This document shows positions 1 to 10,100 of a stretch of DNA of 64,000 nt, piece by piece. The notes under the pieces are model-generated. The model saw nothing but the letters and a program-made list of their open reading frames with translations, was not told where the DNA came from and searched no databases. Origin of the DNA: Penicillus capitatus. Its lineage: Eukaryota > Chlorophyta. The stretch lies in NCBI GenBank assembly GCA_965649825.1, contig OZ287695.1, forward strand, positions 1,054,001 through 1,118,000, given 5' to 3'. Numbering within the stretch: position 1 is the first letter of the stretch; each line of letters begins with the position of its first letter. The translations under genes and the position numbers were made by a program.

Positions 1-55
1 GAAGCGGACAGCGTGTCCGGTCCGCGGGGCCGCAACCGTAAACGCGTACCCGTCA
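1..55. repeat. 55-bp direct repeat, left copy
   Basis: Bases 1-55 recur without mismatch at 772-826, a spacing of 771 bp. The first copy touches the window edge, so the repeat may extend further left. The right copy ends immediately before the start codon of the small secreted protein gene at 827; the left copy is followed by different sequence. The pair may be a duplicated 5' flank, the two ends of a mobile element, or one period of a longer tandem array. The window edge prevents a choice. Confidence 0.85.
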
Positions 56-771
56 GGACTCCCCCAGCGGTTGACATAACGTCCTCGAGCCAACCGCTCC
101 AACGGGGAGCGAACAGCCAACGACGCAACAGTACAGTAGTACGGCGCACGGTAGGAGTACGACGACAACAGAAAAGACAACGACGCACTGGCCGTCCTAA
201 ACGGTCCAGCGCCACAGGAAAACGGTCGGATGGCGAAACGCCTCTTGCGTTTCGAATAAAATGTGTCGCTCCGCCGCGCAATGCTGCCCCACGTCCACTG
301 CGTTATTGGGGGCAGTGGCGGCGCGACTACTGGTCGCAGCTGCCTGCGCAGGACGGAGGACGGGACGGACAGGGAAACGGATAGGGCCTAGGTGCAGTGG
401 CCACGCCCGCGCTCGAGGAAGACACAGTCGCGCAGTCGGCCGCGCGTGTCTGTCGACTCGGCCGGGTCGGGACATCGTCGTCTCCGCAGCTGCAGCCGCA
501 GCGTCTTCGCTTGGCCGCTGACGGGTCGGAAATCGCTTCGGCAGGGCTACCACTGACGGCAGCACCTCGCTCCTCCACGGTGGCATTGAGGGCGCCACCT
601 ACCCCGGAGGTCCACCACACTAACGGGAATACATACGACTAGCGCGCCGCGGTCAGCGCGAACGCGCAGCGTCGGACGGAGGAACAGGACCTGAGTGAAT
701 GCAAACACTACAGGTTGAGGCGTACAGTCAGCTAAATAGTCCTCGGTCCCCGCGAACCGCCGTCCCATCAG
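56..771. other. GC-rich stretch without a recognisable gene
   Basis: This block between the two 55-bp repeats is clearly richer in G+C than the sequence from about 1.8 kb on, and is dense in CG dinucleotides. It has overlapping open frames on both strands (for example 197-598 minus and 397-642 plus). These are low-complexity Arg/Ala/Ser-rich translations of the kind GC-rich DNA gives by chance. I see no domain, no convincing splice sites and no RNA gene. It could be promoter/5' flank or the body of a repeat element. Confidence 0.4.
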
Positions 772-826
772 GAAGCGGACAGCGTGTCCGGTCCGCGGGG
801 CCGCAACCGTAAACGCGTACCCGTCA
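772..826. repeat. 55-bp direct repeat, right copy
   Basis: Exact second copy of bases 1-55. It abuts the ATG at 827, so it forms the immediate 5' leader or core promoter of the small secreted protein gene. Confidence 0.85.
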
Positions 827-1354
827 ATGTCCGCTAACGCAGCTCTGTTCGTCTTTGCCGCACTTCTCTGCCTCCACGCGGCAAGATCCCTTCCTCTACC
901 AGAAACCCTTAATGGCGACTGTTTGCTGTTCTGGTAGGCGAGTGCCTACCGTCCCATCACAGAGTCCGTCGTCGACGAAAATGGACACGTCGTCGGAAAA
1001 CTGTTCTTGAAAGAAGGAGTCGCCAATCCAAGTATGGTTGGCTGTGTGGCGAAATCTCCCTCTTCTTGACTGTCCTCGCGTGTGTGAAGTCTACGATGAG
1101 AAGGACGACGACAATGACTACTACTTGCGTCCAGCGCGTACTTGGGAGGAATGCAGAGATATGATGTGCGAAAAGGGTATGTTACTCGTTCTATTGAACC
1201 AAAGGACGAATGGCTGCATGTAGGTGAGGATATTGAATGGGAATTTCACCCTCAAGATTCAAGCGTCTTTTTAAACTGCGAGGGATTCGATGACACCGAA
1301 TCCATCGACGAAATCAAGCCGGGTTGGATAAGAGGCAGGTGCAAAGAAAAGTAA
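827..1354 (+). CDS. small secreted four-cysteine protein (spliced)
   Basis: Four exons in phase give 121 residues: 827-880, 938-1031, 1090-1176 and 1224-1354. The N-terminus is a signal peptide (MSANAALFVFAALLCLHA) with an Ala-Ser-Ala site ending where exon 2 begins. The mature part is acidic and holds four cysteines, enough for two disulfides (EECRDMMC, LNCEG and GRCKEK). Intron 1 (881-937) needs a GC-AG splice site; introns 2 and 3 are GT-AG of 58 and 47 bases. The 55-bp repeat lies directly upstream. I recognise no family. Size, signal peptide and paired cysteines fit an extracellular or effector-like protein, but that role is inference. Confidence 0.65.
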
Positions 1355-1418
1355 ACGCATCTCCTAACAAGAGAAGAGCCTATCTCATTCTATTCGGTAT
1401 AAGTTCTGGAGATTTCGA

Positions 1419-1747
1419 ATGACTCTCTGGATCCATCCGGTCACCTTACAGTATTCGATGTAATGATGAGCAGCGCAGCTGTTGTTTAGCCCGGACTCAC
1501 GACGCGCGTCTTCTCCGACGAACATGCGAAGCGAACGAGGATCGCTATTCTCGCCGATTTCTTCCTATCCGCATGCTCACCTAGCTTTTTTCGCGGCAGA
1601 TACCCGGTCTTTGAAATCGGGACTGTCAGGAGGCCACATGCACGCCCGCGAAGATTGGTAGGCGACAGTACGAAATATCGAGGAGGATGGGTAGATACAT
1701 GCTGCAGAGGTGAAAGGTTCTTTCGCGCAAGGCTATCGAGACGCTGA
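1419..1747 (+). CDS. possible small two-exon protein, unrecognised
   Basis: A stop-free frame without its own ATG (1490-1747) joins in phase to a seven-codon first exon at 1419-1439 through a 50-base GT-AG intron (1440-1489). This gives about 92 residues, Arg-rich, with a CysCys pair near the end and no signal peptide or domain. Support is only frame openness and well-placed splice sites, so chance is possible. It lies just downstream of the small secreted protein on the same strand. Confidence 0.28.
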
Positions 1748-1930
1748 AGACGCTAATGACAGCATCCAATCATCGGCCACCATCCAGAAGCACCATGTCT
1801 ACATTGAGCCAGAACGCGTAACTCTTTATACTAATGCAACGACATCTTTTTGATCAATTGATCTGTAATTGTAGGCATCGGTTTCATCGAATTTCCGCAC
1901 GTTAAGCAAGAACAGTGAAAAATATTAGTA

Positions 1931-2002
1931 GGTGTTAATCTAAAGATGTTATCCGGTGTTAATCTAAAGATGTTATCCGGTGTTAATCTAAAGATGTTAT
2001 CC
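1931..2002. repeat. 24-bp tandem repeat, three copies
   Basis: The unit GGTGTTAATCTAAAGATGTT plus ATCC is present three times without mismatch in an AT-rich intergenic stretch. A short open frame on the minus strand crosses it and reads the repeat as NIFRLTPD units, but it has no other coding character. Confidence 0.9.
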
Positions 2003-4789
2003 CTCTTTCTACTAATAGGCATCCCAACGGTAACCGATTGATCGTGTCGGGTCGCATCAATCATTTTATATCACCGTTTACGATTTGGTCGGCTTGGACG
2101 ATTCGACGTGTCGGAAAAAACCGAAACGCGAAAGTATAAGCTACTGTTAAATCGAAATCGGACGCCTTATGCTCTGTTCTGAGATCGATCAAAACGATTT
2201 CCTGATGCGATCATCGATCGCTCGTCGAAAATTGACAACGCGATCGAGCTGGTTCGTCTGCTCGAGTGCGCAAATGATTACGCTAGATGATTATCACGTT
2301 CTTCGATAGAAGTGTGTTCCCGTCACAACATGATCCGAGTACATGGATGATCTTTTAGCATCTAACAGGTTCTCGCTCTGTGAACACAAAAGATAATCCG
2401 TTTTCTGACCTGTCGTCGTCTCGCGTCTCGACGGATCGTCGATCTTTAATCAGCGAATCGATCGTAAGTGAGTATTCTTAGTGGTCGATTTTTCTGAGGT
2501 CGGCCTCACGGGAATGTTAAGAGCACTGTCGCCAAGATTTTGGTCTGGCGATGTGACTGTCTTGTTCGGGAGGGGTGAACCTTGCTTTGGGACTCTCGGG
2601 GTCTTGTCATTTGGGGGTTTGGATCGAAAAGGGGCCTTTTTCTCTGGTCCTGGAGCGGTGCTGAGTCACCTGCCTAGGCATGTCACGTCACCACGGGGGT
2701 ATTTAATGGACAAATCTGACCTTGTTTTCACCTTGCTCCAACAGTGTAAAGAAGTCTTCCGCTGACAGTGTTTTCGTCCGACCCGACCGGCGACAAGCAC
2801 ATTGGATGATAGTTAGAAATTGATCGCTCGATTCGTGTCAAATTGTGATACACGCCGTGTCGATGTGTTGGAACATGGAACGTCACAGTCAAGTGACGTG
2901 ACGTTACCATATAAAACGATGTTCAGACTCATCTGTAAGAATACCCCGTCTGGCTCTCTTCGTATCGCGGCCTCGGAGCGCTCAGACCAATCGTCGACGC
3001 CCTCGGTCCTAACAGATGTTGCTCGAATTGGTGTCGGAAGTTATCGAAGAGCTGCACAGACACTAGTAATAAACTTAATCAACAGATCTTATTAGTGCAG
3101 CAAAATCAGATAGAAAGCTAAAAACCGAACAAGTGACAAAACCAAACGATCTACGTGACTGACTCTATGATGGTGAAGACGATATATCAGTGATACGGGA
3201 AATTGATTGATCTAGAACGACAATCGATGCGATCGTCGATCAGAGCAGGCGATGAATGGCCAGAAAATTGCAGGGAGTAGCATATGATTACTATAAAAGC
3301 TGCAATCGATGCATTGATTCAACGCCTACCGTATGCTATGTTGGCTGAATCGAAGTTGTTAACAACTGCCATGGAATACTATGCAAACAGAAAGAGAACA
3401 TGCCATCGACGTTCAACAACAACCGAAGGATTTCGCGTAGGCTTTAAATAACCGAAAACATTATCGATTGTCAATGCAACTAACTGCAAGTGATAGAGTA
3501 TTGGTTTCCGACCCAACCTTACGCGCACAGAAAAAAAACTAGCGATCTGTTGAAGTCTTCTCAAGATAGTGACGCATCACTCAAGGACCGCATGTTGTGA
3601 GTAATCCGGCGGAGGCTGGAGGACAATCCTTGGCCCATTAATCTCAGCTTCGGAGACACCACGAAGCTGAAGGTCCATAAGTTTATGTTAAAGGAAACGC
3701 AACAGATTCGACCATGTAAGCAGCAGCGCTGATCCTACGGATGGCTCGAATGAGAATTGCTGCAGATAAACTTTAGAACTGTCGCTGCCCTAAAAGACCT
3801 TTATGCTTAAAACTTACCCGATTAAAAGATGTTATTTGCTCCGTTCGGTGTTCTTCGAACACATCGTGATAACGTTATGTTGGAAATTTATACGTCGGTA
3901 ACTGACTTATTACATCGCATCGATCATCAAAAAACGTAGGATTGATCCCTAAACACTCTTCCGACGAATCGATAGTCGTCGATGTTCTTTGTAATCGATC
4001 GATCGAAGATCGGCATGCTTGTATTCATCAAAACGTTAGGACGAAAGATAGAGATCAACAACGTTCGCTTTATACAAGTCGATTTATGAGGCCCAGTGTG
4101 GACAGGCATAGGTCATGTCAGCAATACGTTGAAGGTTTTTTGTGCAATTATCCAACGCTGTTCGGGTAAAGTCAAGTGTCCATAACGGAGATTGACCAAA
4201 AAAGAACTCTACAATCTTTTTCTGTCGATCGATAAACAATCGAAAAAAAGCATCGATTTCGCGTGTTACGCTTTTAATCGCACATCGTGATAATGAAATC
4301 GGGAAAATAGTTTTGCAATCGTTTAATCATACCGCTGTCACAGTTACGTAATGCCTAGCTCTGCGCGGTGGACCAACGAGTGGCCCAGGAACACTTGATG
4401 TGACCTGTTCATTCGTTCCTCGGGTATTTAACCTCTACCTTTCATTGTCTGACAGTCTTCTGTAAGCGATAAGCCTTCGTCGTCGACTGTTTCAACCCTT
4501 TCGTTCGACGGAGTGCGCGACAACCGCATAATTTCGATAAACGTGTGATCACTTACCAATTGTCTATCGGCGAATCGATCGTCAATACTTTTCGAAATCG
4601 AATGATCAAAGGCCGGAGTCGTAGTATCTATCAAAGCGCGACGCACAACAGAAAGAAATTGCTCGTTCAACTTTCGACAAATTGACAGTCATACACGTTG
4701 TCTTGTTGCTTTCGTGTCGGCGTCGTGAGCTGTTGACGAATTTGTATGGACGACTCGAGTGCCCAAACGTCGAGCATTACGACGATTTT
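2003..4789. other. gene-poor, AT-richer intergenic region
   Basis: About 2.8 kb with many GATCGAT-type words and only short open frames. A few look mildly coding-like, for example plus 2820-3095, whose internal ATG at about 2920 sits just after a TATA-like ATATAAAA and a TGACGTGACG word. None gives a recognisable protein or a convincing exon chain. I see no tRNA, rRNA or mobile-element ends. The right part must contain the 3' flank of the minus-strand DNAAF1 gene. Confidence 0.5.
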
Positions 4790-5839
4790 TTATGAAGATT
4801 CGAGTGGCTTCTCATCTCGCTGGACGATTGATACATGATGACCAGCCGTTGATTTTTGTGGATCTCGCGACTTTGCCTCCAATGCCTTTTCATTCTCGCG
4901 CACAGAGTCGAGATAGATCACGCCGTCGTCCTTTGCACTAAAGGATGGCCATTCTTCTGCGGTACTTAACATCTCTTGTGCAGCTACAAGCTCTTCAGGC
5001 TCGTCCGTTGCCTCAGACGGCGTCGTGCTCGAGAATTGATCGAAGAAGGGGTCTGTGTCGCCAGGAGGCAAACCGAGAGCCTCTCTGCGTTTGCGCCATC
5101 CTTCTCGGCGAATATTTTGCAGATATTCAAAGTTGCGACGATCCTGTTCGCGCTCTTCTTCCTTGATACGTTCGCGTTCGAGTCGCTCGGCCTCGACACC
5201 TCCACGTGCCCAAGCGTCTGTCATGCGTCGCTCTGCATCGAAAACAGGTCGATCGTCGAGGTACGTCAACGATTTCAGACGCGAGACGACGACGCGACGG
5301 TAGTTACGGATCTTGCCGACGACATCATTGCCCTTAAGGTACAGGCAGCGCAATGCGGGCAACGCTTCGAGGACGTCAAGAATAGCGACATCATCCAGTT
5401 TGTTGTTCTGTAAATCGACGGTGAGTAAAGAGGGGCACTGTAACAGGTGTTCGATGTCGGCTTTGCTCTGCATCTGATTATCGGTCGCAATCAGTGTCGT
5501 CAATTTCGTCGCCTTGGTGAGATTTGACAGTTTCTCGATTCTATTGTTGCTTATGTTCAATGTATCGAGCAGCGGCAACACCTCTAGACCCGACAGATCC
5601 GACAACAGGTTCTGCTGGACGAAGAGACATCGCAGCTCTTCCAGTCGCGGCATCTCCCGCAGCGATTCGAGAGCGTTGCCTTCGAGAAAAAGCGCCTTTA
5701 GATGCGTATAGGCAGCCAGAGCCGACGTTATGCATGTGAAGCCTTTGAAATTGCAGTAGAGCTTGTCATTGAGCTCAGGTGTCCTGTACAATTCATGCTC
5801 TTTGCACAACTGCACCAGCGCTTTCTTCGTCATCTCCAT
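4790..5839 (-). CDS. DNAAF1: DNAAF1/LRRC50 (ODA7)-like axonemal dynein assembly factor
   Basis: Single-exon gene. The protein opens MTKKALVQLCKEHELYRTP, the typical start of LRRC50/ODA7 proteins, and continues with about six leucine-rich repeats of the SDS22 type (roughly residues 40-190). These end in an LRR cap (LTYLDDRPVFDAERR), followed by a charged helical tail and an acidic Ser/Thr-rich end. At about 349 residues it is shorter than the vertebrate protein, which carries a long variable C-terminus. I prefer the start at 5839 (MEMTKKAL) over the in-frame ATG ten codons upstream, because homologues start there. By family knowledge it acts in the cytoplasm to preassemble outer and inner dynein arms, so the organism has motile cilia. 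It is divergent from YIPF6. Confidence 0.93.
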   Translation of the reverse strand: MEMTKKALVQLCKEHELYRTPELNDKLYCNFKGFTCITSALAAYTHLKALFLEGNALESLREMPRLEELRCLFVQQNLLSDLSGLEVLPLLDTLNISNNRIEKLSNLTKATKLTTLIATDNQMQSKADIEHLLQCPSLLTVDLQNNKLDDVAILDVLEALPALRCLYLKGNDVVGKIRNYRRVVVSRLKSLTYLDDRPVFDAERRMTDAWARGGVEAERLERERIKEEEREQDRRNFEYLQNIRREGWRKRREALGLPPGDTDPFFDQFSSTTPSEATDEPEELVAAQEMLSTAEEWPSFSAKDDGVIYLDSVRENEKALEAKSRDPQKSTAGHHVSIVQRDEKPLESS

Positions 5840-6042
5840 GATCCCTTGCCAACAACACGTTCCTCGCACCGTCGTGTCTTTTCTCTGTGGACAGACTGTG
5901 GTAAAAGATGGTCAATGGACACACCGTTGACGTCAATCGCGTTGCCGTTTGTTCGTTCGTTTGTCGTCGCACGAATGATTGACAATGACCAAGATGGATT
6001 TCGTACCCTGCATGTCCGTCATCCTATCCAGTCTTCACCAAG
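5840..6042. promoter_or_regulatory. shared intergenic region between DNAAF1 and YIPF6
   Basis: Only about 200 bp separate the divergent start codons of DNAAF1 (5839) and YIPF6 (6043). Both promoters and 5' leaders must lie here or overlap the genes. No TATA box stands out. Confidence 0.5.
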
Positions 6043-6923
6043 ATGTCGACTTCGAGAGAAGAGGAAACAGCCAAAGTGCCTTGCGTCGATGTCTATCGCG
6101 TCGATACCAATGCGTCGTTCTTGTCATGTAGCTATTCGGCACAGACCCAGTGCCGTCAGTCCCCGAGACGAGCGACCCAGTCGAGCCTGTCGCCCCAAGA
6201 AACGACACGCCGCCGTCTGAATTCCCGCTAGAAGACTACCGCGACAATACACTCGACGAATCGATAATGGCGACCTTCAAACGCGACCTCATTCGGATCG
6301 GCCTCAACCTCAAACTCGTTCTGCTGCCTTTCCTCAAAAGCCAGCAGAAATCACGTTCCCTTGGCAACTGGGATCTGTGGGGACCACTGGTATACCCTCA
6401 TGCGAACTCAATCCAATGAGATGTGTTCAATGCGCTAGCTATTCATCTTGCTGCTGGGAATCATTCTGTCATCGTCAAACAGCGACAGCACCAGTGCCGT
6501 ATTCACCATGGCGTTCATCGTTTTGGGCGTCGGCGCAGTGATTCTCACACTGAACATCCTGTTGCTCGGAGGCACAATCGTCTTCTTTCAATCGCTCTGT
6601 CTTCTGGGCTACTGCTTGTTTCCCATCGTCCTGGCCGCCTTCATTGTCTCCTTTGACAACAAATGGGTATGCACTGTATGAATCAAAGGGGAGACGCGAT
6701 GGGTCTGTTTTCAGTTCATAGCATGGCCGATTACGATCTTAGGCGTGGCATGGGCCGACTACGCATCCTACACCTTCGTTAAAGAGGCTTCGCCGCCAGA
6801 GTCTGTACCGCATAGAGTGGAACATCGCATTCGATTCTGTGTCCTTCTAGGCGAAGAGGATTGGCGATGTATCCAGTGTTTTTACTCTACTTGTGCGTTG
6901 GCTGGATGGTGATTGTGATGTAA
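6043..6923 (+). CDS. YIPF6: YIPF6-like Yip1-domain Golgi membrane protein (5 exons)
   Basis: Exons 6043-about 6075, 6132-6389, 6439-6666, 6715-6800 and 6851-6923 give about 225 residues; human YIPF6 is 236. The N-terminal motif [15 protein letters not shown] and the strings [25 protein letters not shown] and [13 protein letters not shown] match YIPF6 closely and in order. Five hydrophobic segments follow the soluble N-terminus. Family members cycle between ER and Golgi and bind Rab GTPases. The donor of intron 1 is not fixed: two in-phase GT sites 9 bases apart both work. Introns are 48-50 bases apart from the first. Confidence 0.93.
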
Positions 6924-7109
6924 TGCTTTGATACATACAGACAGATATCCACGATGATAAATGCGCGAACATTTCCATCGTTCCGATACATGTCGCTGTC
7001 GCCTGTGCATGAGATTTTGCTGTATATCGCATCCAGTCAAGGCTGACGCGAAGCATCATCGTGTATCGTGCGTCGATCGCATCCGTCGGCATTAGAGTGA
7101 ATCGTCGAT

Positions 7110-10100
7110 ATGTCCGAGCTGCTTTGCGAATGGCTACGGAAGATTGGATGCGATGTCCCGCGAAGCCGTCTCGAGCATGTTTAGCCATCGGCTATATCTC
7201 GATAAAGACGGGGAGCTTTCATTTTCGTCTCAGGCGTTTGCCAATGGGTACCGCTTTGGTGAAGTTTTCGATCGATTTGGTCTGCAACCCGATCTGAAGC
7301 ACTTTGACGATTCTCTCGAGCCTAAGGCGATCGTCGAAAACTACGAGCGACTTCATGTACCGATGGCGAAATCTGCGTCGACTTGATATCGACGGATGTC
7401 GGCTTTTGTAGACGACACTGACCAACCTCGATATTACTTTCAGTGCACGAATGGTGGAGAGATTGACGAACGAGGACAAGGGAGTCGCCCCCAACTTACT
7501 TAACGCAATCAAGCAGACTTTGGAAAAACGACAGCGTCGAGGCGCCAACGTCGAGAACGTATAGTCTATTTGGTGTCGGACATTGTTATTGCAGGATCCT
7601 TGGATTTGCCAAGACACTGGATTGACGCGAGAATTCTGCCAAACTCAAAGCTATCGTTCTGTGAGAGATGCTTACTATGCCAGCGAAGCGAGGTTTTGAC
7701 ACTTCGGCTTTGTGTGCATCGATAAGGCGCTCGTTTCAGGTCCTTTCGCGATGGTCTGGATCGCATTTCTAGCAACATGAAAGAGCAGAGCCTTAACACC
7801 TCTGCGAGATATAAGGACGCAGAGATACTTTCGAAAAACGACGACGAGTGGAAGAAGGATGACGAAGACGCTTTACAGGAGAATAGTTTAGCCGATCGAC
7901 GAGCGGAATCGACGCAGAAATCTTCGGCGCCATCGCAGCGACAGGACCGACGATCCGCGACGGATCGCACATCCGTGAGACATTTGCTTCGATGTGTCTC
8001 TCGACTCTTGTTTCTCCGCGTGATCAGAAGACATCGAAAAAATGGCAAACAGCGAAGCTCTCGTCTGACGTCGATGATCTAAACGACTATGTAGAGGAGA
8101 TCTTCCGTTTCGAAGAATCTCGCAGGAAGTGTGTCGAAGATGAAGACGATAGAGGAAACAATCAACTTGCGAGCAGCAGAGAAGAGCTTCTTGCGCACTC
8201 CGAAGTCTGCTCAGTCATGTACCACTCAATTTCCATCACGATTATGGACAGGAGTATATGAACAAGATTTCTGAACGTCATCGAGTAGTAGCGAGAGAGA
8301 CAGTGGCTGTGAACGAGAGCGTGATGGACTTATCGATCGATATTCCGGCAATCGAGGAAGTGGAGATTTTGCACGTGGAGCTTCAAGAAACACTGAACCG
8401 TTTGAGCGTCTGCGAATCGACCATTTTAGAGAAGAAAAGAGCGGCAGAAAAAGAAAAGGAACTCGTCAAGGCGAACGTCGCTCGGAGACGCGAAGAACGT
8501 AGGCGAACACTCGAACGCGATCAGAAAGCATGTATTCAAAAAGAACTCGTCGTCTGGCGTCAGATTAAAAACGACATCCAAGAGCGTTTCTCGGATCTGC
8601 AGCGGAGCCGTCGACAGGCGCAACTGGCAGAAATGCAAAGCAAGAGAGTCGATTGCAAGCGAGCGTGCACGGCCATCGTGTGGAATCTTGTGCGACTGAG
8701 TGAATTGAAGAGAGATTATGGGGATAGACTCGGAAAGGGTCCCGTCCCGCTTCACACCCAGAGAGAATGGAAAGAACTGTTTGTCGCAGACGATCCACTC
8801 TTGCGTATCTTTCGCCTCGAAAGAGACAAGATTCCATCGAATCTACTAGATGCCCTCGTACATTCGGACATCGAAGACTATCTCCGCTTCAACCGACGAT
8901 GGCACGTCGACACTGTCAGAAAAACGAGCAGTGACCTGTTGGTCAAATGGACGGCGCAACTCGCGACGGAATTCTATTGCATGGAAAAACGCGTCTGCGA
9001 GTACACGGAAGATGCGGAAAGCAGATCTCGTGGCATTCGTATCGCGGTGATCGGCCCTCCGTGTTCAGGCCGTAGCACCATCTGCAAAAATCTCGGGACT
9101 CGCTGCGGGATAGAGCTTCTCAACCTCGATCTCGACCTGATCGATTCGAAAGGTGCGTCTTCGACACGCAAACCCTCGATCGCCTTCCTTATCGCAGTCG
9201 AACGAGACGAATGTGACGATCCCGAATCGATCGATCGTGATCAAGTCGAGCAGCGGCTGCTTCAAGTCTTTGGCTCAAAGAATGAAAAGATAGCAGATGT
9301 CTTGTTTGCCTTTGCCTTTTTTACTGTACTCATTTATCTTTCACAGGGATTTGTGTTAGACGGTTTTCCTGCGACGTGTGGCGAGGCAGCTGCATTGGAG
9401 AAGCAGCTCACAGGACTGGATTTGGCAGCAGAAGCGGAGATGGCGGTTGCATCATCGAAACTCGTTCCTCCTGGATTAGAATTTCTGCCGGATCTTCACC
9501 GAAAATGCACTTCGGGACTGGACGTTGTTTTTCTCCTGTGCTCAGTCGATGCGGACGTTCTCTTAAAGAGAGCCATCGAACGCGAAAGATCCACCCCTCA
9601 GACAACAACGAAGATCCAGAGGGACGAGACGATCGACACGGTGATCTATCTCGACACAATCGAGTGCTTCCGTTGAGGGCGGTGTATAGATTGTCGAGGA
9701 TTTATCTCGACGAGTTGAAGCAGAATGGACGCACCATCAAGAGCACATCGAGCGATTGCGATCTTGGTTTTCGCGTTTCGATGGATTGCTTATCGAAATT
9801 GACGCTGCCAGTTCCGAGAAGGACGTTCTCTCCGCTGTCCAGAACCATGTGCAGCTGGCGATTGATGCAAAACACGCATCGAGGATCAGCAAAGAAGCAT
9901 CCAGTGCTGCGACGGCCACCCTCGATGTCGTTTTACGTCTCCTACTGCTGTATGGCACATATACTTCTATAGGCAACGGCACATACGCAGATAATCTCCG
10001 AAGAGAAGCTTGCACAGATTCGGAAAATGACAAGGGAGATGGTCGTCTTTAAGAAGGCCGAACTTGCGATCATCGAGAATTTGGGAGCGAACTCGACAGA

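Noticed and set aside
2481-3095. Two plus-strand frames of 91-94 codons in the AT-rich stretch
   Set aside because: No ATG at the given starts, no domain and no splice partners; the TATA-like word before an internal ATG at about 2920 is not enough.
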